Origin: Diploscapter coronatus | Lineage: Eukaryota; Nematoda; Chromadorea; Rhabditida; Rhabditidae | Direction: 5' to 3' | NCBI GenBank assembly: GCA_964036155.1 | Contig: OZ038423.1 | Span: 23,885,249-23,949,248 of the forward strand | DNA: 64,000 bases | Shown: positions 33,991 through 44,533 of the stretch, piece after piece | How positions within the stretch are numbered: position 1 is the stretch's first letter | How the letters are laid out: each line of letters opens with the position of its first letter | The notes under the pieces: generated by a model | The model's database searches: none | What the model saw: only the letters and a program-made list of their open reading frames with translations | What the model was told of the DNA's origin: nothing | Translations under genes and position numbers: made by a program

Positions 33991-36258
33991 TATCAGAATT
34001 GGATTACTAGCCTTGTGGCTGCTGTTGATTCATGACAGATTCAACAGTATGAGTGTTATCTTGAGTTTGTGTGTGAATTTGTGAAGACACAGGTGGAGGA
34101 GTGATGGCCGACTGTAGGACTGGAGGAGGGCCGATTGACGAATTCCCAATTGGCACAGGTCCCATTCCTTCCAATTCAAGCTCTCTGATTCCCCTTTGAT
34201 AGTCTTCTTCACGCTCTTGATTTGCAGCCTTAATTCAATCAATTCTTCAATTCATATTTGATCATTTTCGATTTTTTACCAAAGCCTTCTGTTCCTCGAT
34301 TTTTTCCATGATCTCCTTATGATCCGTCTCATCCTTCGACATCTGTCGATCAAGCTGTGTCATGAGCTCCTTGTGCCGAGCCTCTTCCTTCTGCATCCTC
34401 ACCTCCATGTCAGACTTCTCCTTCTCGTGCCTTTGAGTCATTTCGATGCGCTGCTTCGAGAGGTCTTCGAGGAGCTCGGTTTTCTAAATTTATCTTTGCT
34501 TGCAATTTTTGGTTAAGAGGCTCATTCATTTCATACATTCTTATCCCTTCGTTCCTCAGCCTTCCTGATCTTCTTCTCAAGCTCCTTGATATCATCTTCA
34601 TGCCTCTTCCGCAACTTCTCTTCCTCGTCCTGAAAGTAAACATCTCAAAATGGCTTCAAATTTTCATAAATAAACCTCATTATGCTTCCTCATTTCATCG
34701 ATCAGTTGTTTCGCTTCCTTTTTGTCAGCTCCAGCTTCCTTGACGTACTTGTCAAGTTTAGCCCTGTAGTCCTTCATGATGTCGTCGTGACGTGTCTGCT
34801 GTTCTTCCTCGATTCGTCTTATTTCGGCGCGGTATTCGTCGGCGTTTCTAAAACAGCACGATTTTGTGATGTGTATTTCGCTTTTCAGAATGTGGATAGT
34901 TAGTCAAAGCATATTTTGGATTCGAGGTTGAACTTTGTCAATGCTAGGTTGACTTAAGGATCAGCAAAGCAGAATTTCAGAAGTCTGACTTGATATTTTG
35001 ATTAGTTGATTTACAAATTTCCATGCCTCTTTTCCGTTTCATCAGCCAGTCTCGACTTTTCTGCATTAGCTTTTTGGAGCTTGATGATTTCGTCCTTAGT
35101 GATTTGAGTGCTTTTCATCAGCCTATTGAGTCTTTCTGTTCTCTGATGTTCCTAAAAAAAGGGATTTTTTCTATTGTCCCTCTGGGATTCCGCCAAATTC
35201 GGTCCTAAACTGAAACCCTAAGTGAGTAGGTTACAAATATGCAACTTTTAGCTGCTCGCGGGAGTTTTTATCAAAATGGAGACGTGGGTTAGGTAATTTG
35301 CATAATTAAGAAATCACTTCAGAAAATTCGAGAAAATCAGGGAATGAGTATTTCCACTACTGCTTAAAATAGTCTCCTCAATTGATTGGCACTAATTTTG
35401 TTACTTTTGGAAGACTTTTGAAGTTTTTTTTTTCCATTTTTCGACGTTTTCACACAAGGAGAGGACTCTTATGAAAAATTTCGATTTTTCATAAACCTTT
35501 GAAAATGATCAAAGTTTATATCAATGATAGAGGAGATTATTTTGAGCAACGTTCGCGAAAGGAGTAGTGGAAAATATCTATTTGATTTTCTGAAGTGGCT
35601 TATTAACTATGGAAATTACCTAACCCACCCCGCCATTTTGGTAAAACCTCCTGCAAGCAGCTAAACGTTACATATTCGTAACCTACTCACTTAGGGCTTC
35701 AATTTAGAACCGAATTTGGCAAAATCCCAGAGGGACATTAGAAAAGGTCTCTCCTTATAAGAATTTTTAGAATAACTTCAATTTAAAAAAAAAAAAACAG
35801 ATCGAACTTACCAATTCTCGTTCGTGCTCTAATCTACGCTCCTCTGCTTGCCGTTGTTCTTCCATTTTATGCTGTTGACACTCATTTTCCAGTCTCAGTT
35901 CCTCAAAATTTTAAATTTTGCCAATTTTTCGCTAAAAAATTCAATTCTGACCTTCAATCTTCGCCAATTGTCCTCTTGTGCCTGTCGTAATTCTTTTTCC
36001 CGCCTATTCTTGTTTTCCTCAATCTCACGCTCTTTTTCTCGCATCTAAAAAAATCATCAGCAATTTGAAATCATGATTAGGAAAATAATTTGGATTTTAG
36101 TCTGTTAAATTCTCCAATGAAGATTTCTTTTCAATGGAATTTTAGGAACAACTTCATAGAAAGTGGTCTAATGTTAGTCAGCGTTCTCAACAAAATATGT
36201 CAACTTAAAAATAAGCGTTTTAATTTCGAAAGCTTACTTTCGAATCACCTGTACCCAT
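33397..36258 (-). CDS. coiled-coil protein A, 487 aa (nematode-type, function unknown)
   Basis: Twelve exons (36238-36258, 35952-36044, 35812-35901, 35015-35151, 34676-34847, 34537-34629, 34280-34483, 34012-34228, 33861-33964, 33762-33815, 33636-33719, 33397-33591) sum to 1464 nt in frame. After MGTGDSK a long Glu/Lys/Arg-rich coiled coil runs for about 280 residues (EKEREIEENKNRREKELRQA, KLRKRHEDDIKELEKKI, KQRIEMTQRHEKEKSD). A Pro/Gln-rich linker follows (SIGPPPVLQSAITPPPVSSQ), then a C-terminal helical domain of about 140 residues (PAPSPGNIKEIMDAIDAIDE, KSIIGESELIEAMSTDVKFL). The intron after ESVMNQQQPQ needs a GC-AG splice to stay in frame. A 560 bp inverted repeat sits in the third intron. 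It is a paralogue of genes B and C next door. Role unknown. Confidence 0.78.
35176..35736. repeat. long inverted repeat (fold-back element) in an intron of gene A
   Basis: The left end GTCCCTCTGGGATTCCGCCA is matched in reverse at the right end (…CAAAATCCCAGAGGGAC). The complementary arms extend inwards with mismatches, including CCTAAGTGAGTAGGTTAC against GTAACCTACTCACTTAGG. Arms are roughly 240-270 bp around a short AT-rich centre near 35420-35470. It contains no open frame. A transcript would form a long hairpin. Confidence 0.85.
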
Positions 36259-36536
36259 ATTGAATTAGATTCTGGAATTTTAAAAATCTAAAAATTGCCA
36301 AATCTGATAAAAAATAGAAAATTATTTGCACAAACAAAAATGAGCGATAAAACGAGCAAAACTAGACAAAGAAGAAACATGCGTTAGAGATAACGTAACG
36401 TTGCTCAGCATGGTGAATGAAAGGCATAAAAATAGTAGAAAAGTTAGCTAAAAATTCACGAACCATGATTTTTCAAACGATAACATTGCAAATGGCGTCG
36501 AATACAGTATCTTTCGAACTTTCGATTTTTCTAACT

Positions 36537-36701
36537 ACCGTGAAACCTCTAAAATTGAAGCCAGAGCTGCCAACAGGTATCTTGACAGGTTACGCTTCCA
36601 TCCTTTTCAAGAAATTCACTACGCGATTATGCAGAGTGCACTCTGCATTAATCGCGTAGTGAATTTCTTGAAAAGAGAGTGGAGGAATGCAGAAGTTTCA
36701 C
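36537..36701. repeat. hairpin element with a 73 bp near-perfect palindrome
   Basis: Outer inverted ends ACCGTGAAAC (36537) and GTTTCACGGT (ends about 36701) enclose a palindrome at 36603-36675. Its 36 nt left arm and 37 nt right arm are complementary except for one extra T, with no spacer (…GCAGAGTG|CACTCTGC…). The right outer end is the left edge of duplicated block copy 2. Confidence 0.88.
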
Positions 36702-37620
36702 GGTACTCGCTTTGACGCAGCCTTGTGTTTATAAAGTGCCGTTTGCTTCTCGCCTTGCCATTTCTTCTGTTTACTTCGAACATTTTTTCATTCCCAAATT
36801 ATTTCGTTCTAGGTTAAATTTGTATATTGTAATCACCTATAGAGTCCATAATATACCAGCGATCACATCAGACAAATCAGCCATTATATGACCCCAAACA
36901 CATTTTCAATTCGATATCCGGTTTTGATTTTGAGACATTTATTCTGATTGTTAGTTGATAGAGTAGATATGACGCACAATTTACACATGAAGATATATTT
37001 ATGAATAAAGAATTTTTAAGACATAAATTCAATTATCATTTTGCTGCATGGATGATTTAAACGTATCGAAAGTTTCACAGTAATATTCAGAGCTGCTTTT
37101 CAAATTTTTGAATAATTTTGTACGTTCATCTGGCGCCAAATTAGAGCAATTTGGCAATTGATTGAACATAGCTGTACTATCACCATACAAAAATTTCACA
37201 TCAGTGGACATCGCTTCAATAAGCTAAAATGTCGGTAATTCATATGCAACTAACTTTAAATAAATACCTCAGATTCACCAATAATTGATTTGAGTTCAGA
37301 TAATTTATCAACAAAGTTAACAGTTCCCTCTATTATTAATTTTAGGGCATTCTAAATCATAATTTTAGAAGCTATTATTCGAAAATTACTAACTCCAGAA
37401 CTGGTCCTGGAAACTCTATCGTCAAAATTCTCGTAGTATTTCGAAATCTAAAAATTCTCATTATGTCCATTACTCCGAATGTTCTACAAACATATTCAAG
37501 AGCTGCTTTACATTTCTTTCTAAGCATTTCATCAATCGCGTCAATGGCATCCATGATTCCTTTGATATGTTCAGGTGAAGGAGCAGGACGAGTTTCTAAA
37601 GTTTATTTATAATTTCAAGA
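36692..37620. repeat. duplicated block, copy 2 (3' half of coiled-coil gene B plus downstream DNA)
   Basis: Near-identical to 33062-33990 in the same orientation. It contains the last four exons of gene B and about 330 bp of downstream DNA. The left boundary coincides with the hairpin element at 36537-36701. Confidence 0.85.
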
Positions 37621-38724
37621 CTATCGGAATTGGATTACTAGCCTTGTGGCTGCTGTTGATTCATGACAGATTCAGTTTGAGGAACAGTTTTAACTTCGTT
37701 GACTTCATTCACAACAGTAGGAGTGTTGTCTTGCATTTGTGTGTGAGTTTGTGAAGACACAGGAGGAGGAGGAGCGATGGCTGGCTGTGGGGCTGGATTA
37801 ACTGGGAATGAATTGGGAAGCAAGGCTGAACTAATTGGGAATAAACTGGGAAGTGGGACTGGAGGGGGAGGGCCGATTGGCTGATTCATAGTTGGCACAG
37901 GTCCCGTTCCTTCCAATTCAAGCTCTCTCATTCTCCTTCGATAGTCTTCTTTACGCGCTCTAATTGCAGCCTTAATTCAATCAATTCTTCAATTCATATT
38001 CGATCATTTTCAATTTTTTACCAAAGCCTTCTGTTCCTCCGCCATTTCTCTGTCGTGCTGAGCCTGTCCTGCAGCCCGTTCTTCATCCCTTTTGCGTCGA
38101 TTTTCTGCATTCTAGAATTGCCTCTCATAAGATATGTCAGATAGCGTAATATTATGATTATTTTTAGGGCTACTGATATGAATCTATCGAATGCCAATGA
38201 AATAGTTCGCCCATTTCTAATGAACATGATAACTTTACCATTTCTTCTTGTTGAGTCACCAATCGTTCCGTTTCCTTTTTCTGAGCATTAATTCTCTGTC
38301 CCGAATTAGCCTCATCATCTGCCAACGTCTTCTCGAAAGCAGCCCTTTCCTTCTTTGCATTCTCCTTAGCCCTCTCCAATGCCTGTGCAACTTCCTGCCT
38401 GTCCTTTTCCCTCTCCTTCTTCTGCTTCACTCTGTCCTCATCCCGTTTGGCCCGTTCCTGCATCCTCTTCTTCTCGTCTGCAGCTCTGTCGGCCTCTGCA
38501 TCTCTGACTATTGTGCCCAAAATCAGTTGTCTGTTCTGATCTGCCTGCAGTCCTCTGTCCACTTGCTGTCTGTATTCAGCTTCATTCCGTTCCCTCCTCA
38601 TTCGCGCTTCTGCATCGAGAATGGCCATTTGTTCTGCTTTCGCGTTGCTCACTACAGGCTGTTCGTAAGGAGGATCATTCGAATCAGGAGTTCCGAATCC
38701 AATTGGAGGAGGCGGTTGATTCAT
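37029..38724 (-). CDS. coiled-coil protein B, 446 aa (paralogue of A)
   Basis: Seven exons (38239-38724, 38022-38111, 37643-37970, 37492-37595, 37394-37447, 37268-37351, 37029-37223) total 1341 nt in frame. The N-terminus MNQPPPPIGFGTPDSNDPPY leads into a charged coiled coil (ADEKKRMQERAKRDEDRVKQ, LERAKENAKKERAAFEKTL). A long Pro-rich linker (PIGPPPPVPLPSLFPISSAL) is longer than in A. The C-terminal helical domain is almost the same as in A, and its last exon (65 residues) is identical. The coiled-coil exons are fewer and larger than in A, so the N-terminal part has a different history. The GC-AG intron after QQQPQ is shared with A. Function unknown. Confidence 0.78.
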
Positions 38725-38982
38725 TGCAGAATCTTGAATGAGTTAGAAATAGAAATACTCGGAAATATCTAGAAAGTGTTTTCAACTGTTTGTGTTTGTG
38801 CGCCTTTCCTTCTCTCACTTTTCTATCAACCTTATGTTCTCATTTTAACATTCGACAGCATTATGAATTTACAACGCTTGGAGAATGTTCTTTTCCTCTA
38901 TAAATTGCAGAGAAATCGAAATCATCATATTTTCAGGTTCACATTTCATAGTTCCCGATACTGAATCTAATTTTCAGAAAAA

Positions 38983-41806
38983 ATGAGCTCTAATAGTTCT
39001 AATTCAATGGGGTCCCAACTCGGAGCAGAAGCGACGAAAGCCGTGGTTGACACATTTGTCCGCACTGCGGCAAATGGGCTCGGAGGAAGCACTCAGCCAC
39101 AGCAGCCAAGATCAGAGAAGGAAATCGAGGTAATCCATTGTTGTTTATGGATAAAATAGTTGCTAGTTATTGCTTATAGGCTGAAATGGACTTGAGAAAG
39201 CATGAACTGAAGTATAAGAACGAGATACGGATGGCTGAAATGAATCAGAAAAATCAAATTGACTTACAGAAAATAGCTCTCGAGGTTTGTCTTGATTTCA
39301 TTCGATTAATTGATTGATGGTTCTATTATTTAGAAAATGAAAATAGATGCTGATGCAGAAGCGAGGAAACGAAGGGATGAAACTCGTGAGAGGGAACGGC
39401 AGGAGAAGATACAGGCTGATGACAAAATGTCCAATGCATTGAAAGCATATGCTAAGGAGAGGGCTGAAGCTGAGGAACGATGGAAGGAGGGAGTTAGGGA
39501 AGACAGTAGGAATGAACAGATTGCGCAGGAACGAGACAAACAGGCAATGGAACAGAGAATGACTACAGCTGAATTGAGGAGAGACAACAGAGACGAGGAG
39601 GAGCAGACCAGAAGGGATGCTAAAAATCTAAAGAAGTATATGGATTCCCAGAAACTCATCGAGGTTTCGAAAAATTATTACATAAAAAGGCAACTTATAA
39701 ACTTCATGACATTATGACACACGAGATGCCAAAATATCACGAGAAAAGCTATTGTATTCTACTCTTCTGTATTTTATTCGGGCTATGTATCGTGTCATCA
39801 TCTTATAAATTGCCTTATAAAAGTAAACTTCGGGAAAAGTATAAGAACGGTTTCGTTTCCAGGCACGCCAACCCATTATACCTTGACTAATCGGGTTGAA
39901 TTGTTGCAATTGTATTGCCTTATATATCTCCAAAGTTATAGCCCAACCCGATTTACTATAGTTTCTACGAGTTTTTTTTTCTGAACCCTCACTAACATTT
40001 TCTGCCAATTTGCATAGTTAAGGAAAGTTTTGAAAAAAAATCTAAAAAATTATATAATAAATCGGATTGGGCTATAACTTTGAAGATATATAATGGATAT
40101 ATAAGGCAATACAATTGCAAACTTTTAATCCGATTAGCCAAGGTATAGTGGATTGGCTGGTCCGGAAACGAAATTGTAACCGCTCTAATACTTATTGCCA
40201 CGCGATTTTGATGGAAAAACTCAGAAAAAATCTATAGCGGGTATGAACTTCATATAAGCAGGTATATATGCGAGGTTTTCAACATGCGCTTTCATAATAA
40301 AATAGTCTCGCTCTATTAAGTTTTTCCCATCGTGCCGAGATCAGAATTTTGATACCGTTCTTATACTTTTTCCAGGAGTTTATAGTGATATTGAAATAAT
40401 TTCAGGATTCGAAAGGTCGAATGGAGAAAATGGATGAAGCTTGTAAGGCTAAAAAAGAGGAGTTGGATCATCAGCGGGAAATGGAAAAAATCCAATCGGA
40501 TTTGAAATTGGAAAATTTGAAGAACGAAGTAAAGCAGAAGGAACAGCAATGGAAAGTTGAGGAAGGAATAATGAGACAGAAGAATGCAGAAGCGTTGGAG
40601 GAGAAGAGGACGGAGGCTGCTGTAAATTTAAAAATTCTAGAGGGAAAGTGTCAGGAAAGGTTGGATCGTCAAGCAGATGAAAATGCAAAGTAAAAAAAAT
40701 TTGATTATCTTTAATCTACTGTATAATTTTATTTAGAGAGAGGCAGAGAAGAGAAAAAGATAAAGCAGAAGAGAAAGCGATACTTGAAGCTGACGAAGAA
40801 CAATTTATTAGAGCAAATATGGAACGTTCGGAACAGGAGAACGAAAGGAAAAGGAGGTGATTTTATAGATTAGAAAGTTGACGAAGTTGGATAATTGTTT
40901 AGAGAAGCTGAAGAACGGCAAACTTCACTAGCCCAGTCGCTTTCAGTGAATGAGTGGATTAACAGTGCGATCACTCATGTTTCCAATGTCAACAATTATA
41001 TCAATTTGGGAAATTACCCCACCGCTTGGGCTAATATGCAATTAGCAAGTCGGGCAGTTTCTGCTCTCACTCAGCATCCACATTTGGTTAAGGCTGAACT
41101 GACTTCCAGAGAACATTTTGTGGTTACTTAACACTGTTCCAATTAACAAAATGGTTGGTTTTAGAAGAAAGTCAATGCAGCAACCAACATATTGCTTGAA
41201 GTTCAAGCCGAATTGAGTCAATTCTCAGTCAAAAAGGTAATAATCGTTATAATTAGGGGCTGCAAACTTCGCCCCTTGCATTTTTCGCTGTTATCCAAAA
41301 AGTGATCATTTGGAGCCCAAAAATGGGAAACAAGTACCCCTCAAATGCGATGTTCATAAAAGATCACTATAATAATCGATGAACAATTCCTAGAGATTGT
41401 TGTTTATCAGAAAGTCTTGTTCGGAAGTGTGCGTTCGCAAGCACTTGCGGGATTTTTATACCACGGAATTGTGCTCTTTCACTGGTTTATTTTTGTAGCA
41501 TCTTTAGATTTAAAAAATTATTTCGATTCTATTTTCTTATCCATAAATGCCTTAGTTGCATCGTATTTGATTATTTAGAGTCAAAAATTCCAGAAAGTTA
41601 TAAGCTCTGCAAGATCATTTGCGATCCCTAGTTATGAGTTATGATATCTAAATTATCATGAAACAATGATTTAGCCTTCTGAATACGATCTCTCCCATAC
41701 AGCGACTCAGATGGACAAAGTGAACAACATTTTGCTGAAGTTGAACGACGAGAGTCGCAGTTTGTTCCCGACATCCTCTGAAAGGCGATCCATTAGTGGA
41801 TATTGA
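38983..41806 (+). CDS. coiled-coil protein C, 468 aa (divergent relative of A and B)
   Basis: Eight exons (38983-39129, 39180-39284, 39334-39663, 40406-40689, 40737-40856, 40903-41119, 41165-41236, 41675-41806) total 1407 nt. The ATG follows TTTTCAG, a possible trans-splice acceptor. After a Ser/Gln-rich start (MSSNSSNSMGSQLGAEATKA) there is a long coiled coil (KRRDETRERERQEKIQADDK, MEKIQSDLKLENLKNEVKQK). A C-terminal helical domain follows (LSVNEWINSAITHVSNVNNY, NLGNYPTAWANMQLASRAVS, MDKVNNILLKLNDESRS). Layout and exon style match A and B, and it is divergently oriented only 258 bp from B, suggesting a shared promoter. Function unknown. The third intron carries a long inverted repeat. Confidence 0.78.
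39834..40376. repeat. long inverted repeat (fold-back element) in an intron of gene C
   Basis: The outer ends GGGAAAAGTATAAGAACGG and CCGTTCTTATACTTTTTCC are inverted. The inner arms (TATAGCCCAACCCGATTTAC at about 39940-39960 against AAATCGGATTGGGCTATAAC at 40060-40080) are also complementary, as are TTGTATTGCCTTATATAT and its partner. There is no open frame. It resembles a non-autonomous fold-back transposon, unrelated in sequence to the one in gene A. Confidence 0.83.
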
Positions 41807-43131
41807 ATCGAATCCAACCATATCTAATCGGCCTATTTCGGAATTAGTTTTACATCTCTGTTCATTTACCTTATTTAGCCATTCTCTCTATCTTTATCCC
41901 TTTTCCATCCACTGTCTTCCATATATTGCTTCATAGTTGGCCCCTGTGTGCCTGTCTGTCTCACTTGACTATTTTCCTGTTCCCTTTCAGAGTCCCAAAT
42001 TTATATGTTCAGTTTCCTTCTTCCATTTCACATGTGACTCCGTCTTAGACATAATATTATCTTCGAAATGTTCACAAGTCAGATCTTAAATTTTTTCATA
42101 ACGATTTTATTTAACGTCCTTGTTAAGGTATACTAAGCTGATTATAACCCGTTCGTCCTCTTATCACAAAATTGATAGATTCACATTAATCTTGTTGATG
42201 AATAAAGTTCTTCCAAATATGTGCATTTTGCGTATTTTTGTCTCCAGTCTTTAGTGCTCTCCATCTTTTTGTTATCAGCTTTTTGCCTGAAGGACCTCAT
42301 TATGGCAGATTTGAAGAGATGGGGATTTCTTTATGGCACAATATCTTTTATTCTTTCGATACGAAATATTTTTGTCAAACCTGTTAATCGCTGTATCCGA
42401 ACACCTGCAGCTGAATGAAGCCTATCCATCCATTCGTTTTGTAGAAACCCAAGCTTTTCCTTCCTTCCTTCCTTCCCTTTGCACTCATTCATTCACTCAT
42501 ATCTGCTCGTGATCACATTCAGCATTGGAGCATTGCAGAATTGCGCAATTCATGCAGTTTCTCAGGGACTTTATGATTTGCTCTTTCCATTTACAGTCTT
42601 CCCCCTTCCTTTGGAAATGACCAGATAAGCCAATTAAATGTCCCTCGAGCATTGTGTCGAAGCAAAACATTTAAATCTGCCAAATCAGCTGTAACCATAA
42701 ATCGCAACTTTCATAAACGACACTCAGAAAGGAGATCTTCATGAAATAAATCCATTTCAACTCGAGAAGAGGAAGATTGACATTTCGAAATTCGAAGATG
42801 GCACAAATTTGATACGAATTAGTTTGAATAGTTTATGTATACGAAAGGTCACATAATTATTACTGAAAGAGTGGCCATTTTAGCACTTTTGGATGTTTGG
42901 AATCGTAATGAGTTGATGAATTGGGAGTGAGAAATCGAGCCATGCACTTGTGCGAAAGTCCCGATTCTGTTTGAATATTCCTGTCCTTTCGCAGCCATGT
43001 TCTCTATTTCCCTCATAATATGGTCACTCTGCCTTCTCACTCTCTTCCTTCTGCTTGGATGTTCTGCTGTAAGCCCCTTTTTACTAGAAGAACGCTTTCC
43101 TGCCTTCCTATCCACTTTTCATTCCTCACAA
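41807..43131. other. intergenic; one unassigned minus-strand open frame
   Basis: Mostly AT-rich, with a CCTTCCTTCCTT-type simple repeat near 42460. A minus-strand frame at 42849-43115 has a basic run (KRSSSKKGLTAEHPSRRKRV), but I found no splice partner, promoter or family. It may be chance. Confidence 0.35.
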
Positions 43132-43435
43132 TTCTAATTATTTTAAATATGAATATATTGATTTTTAATGAAACGTCATCAAATTTCAAGATCTCTAAAC
43201 AAACTAGTCCAAAATTTGATCGTTTATTATTATTTTTCGGGGATAACCTTCAAATCTTCTTTAATCCGGATTAATCATGTTGTATGGTGCAAAATTAATC
43301 ATTTTATTGTGTCAATAATTTAGTGTTCTGATCATTTTTTTAACTTCTAATGTTTCTTTTATTATTCTTGCTCGCAGAACAGTATTCTTGCCAGATATTT
43401 AAGTAAACTCAAATCCTGAGTATCTCGATAGAATA
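43132..43435. repeat. dispersed repeat, copy 2
   Basis: Same orientation as copy 1 at 32036-32345 and about 11 kb away. It ends just upstream of the 3' end of the glutaredoxin gene. Confidence 0.75.
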
Positions 43436-43508
43436 TTAAAACTGTTCTAAATTTAATACAGGCAATTCGATATTTTCTATCCTAAAACTTAAATTAAGTT
43501 CGAAAATT

Positions 43509-44370
43509 CTATTCTTCATATTTCGAATTTTCACCGGTGCATTCGGAAAGTAGTTCGAGAAGTTTCCGGGAGTGTTTGAGCTTTTCAAGGTCGACAAATC
43601 CACCAACGAACTTTCCGCAAATGAAGATCTTGAAAATAAAAAATAATGGCAAGACAAAAATATATGAATAAAAAGAAAATGTATAATAATAAAATATAAA
43701 TTGTAAAAGTATAAAATAGTTTGTTAAAATTTGACTTTAAAAGCATAAAAATGAATGATTTATACCTGAGGAACACTGGTAACCGAGGTTTTATAAACGA
43801 GTCCATTCACGATTCCAGAATAATCAGCACCTTTCGACTCCCGCTTCAATAAGTCTAGGTTGCATTCCTGCAATTAATAAATATTTTAATTTTTAGATTG
43901 TTTTTGTTAGTCATAAATGAAGAGGAATAGATAAATTCTATTTTTATTTAAATTTTCCTTTTATTATGGATATGAAAATACTATGCATTATTGAATATAT
44001 GGGGTTCTTGAGTTTCGTATAAGATATTTTGAAGCATATCACTAAGATCTAATCTATCTATCCTACAGAACAGGTATATTCAACCAGGAAATTGAATATT
44101 CAAACCGAAGATGTCAAATTTTCTGAAACCTACCTTGTACTTGATATTTTCCTCGAAAAGCAATTGTTTGGCCTTCGTGCAGAACTGGCAATTTTCGCGA
44201 GTGTACATCATCACGGGGCTGTTGTCAACCTAAAATATTTATTTTAAAACATGTTTTAATTAACTCTATCTTCTTGCTTATTTTATTTAAAAAATTTTAT
44301 TTCAGAATCTAAATTTTACCTCCTTAGTAATCTCTTCCACGTTGACCCGATTAGTGACTGTATTGCCCAT
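43509..44370 (-). CDS. glutaredoxin (dithiol-type, CQFC active site), 122 aa
   Basis: Four exons (44320-44370, 44134-44229, 43766-43867, 43509-43628) total 369 nt. The thioredoxin-fold redox core is MMYTRENCQFCTKAKQLL with active site Cys-Gln-Phe-Cys, in place of the classic CPYC. The glutathione-binding cis-proline motif is TSVTSVPQIFICGKFVGGF, followed by a terminal helix (DLEKLKHSRKLLELLSECTG). The N-terminus MGNTVTNRVNVEEITKEVDN has no obvious targeting peptide; an N-terminal MG could be myristoylated, which is inference. The role would be glutathione-dependent reduction of disulfides or deglutathionylation. Length fits single-domain glutaredoxins. Phases are all consistent. Confidence 0.92.
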
Positions 44371-44533
44371 TTTTTAACTAAAAAATAAATCAAAATGTAA
44401 ATAAAAATAAATGTAAAAACATTAACAAGAGATGTTATTCGGATATAATCCAGGTATAAATCTAAGCATTGCAGAATAACGAACTAAAAAATATATTTAT
44501 TCTGAGATCAAAAACAAAAAGAAAATAATCGTA

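Noticed and set aside
36679..36891. Plus-strand open frame conserved between 32993-33259 and 36679-36891
   Set aside because: It lies wholly in the duplicated non-coding block downstream of genes A and B. Its conservation is explained by the near-identical DNA, and it has no recognisable motif.
38248..38772. Long plus-strand frame opposite gene B (174 codons)
   Set aside because: It is the antisense shadow of a Glu/Lys/Arg-rich coiled coil, which yields Leu/Ser/Phe-rich translation on the other strand.
42849..43115. Minus-strand basic open frame (KRSSSKKGLTAEHPSRRKRV)
   Set aside because: Single isolated frame next to a dispersed repeat, without a family or gene structure.
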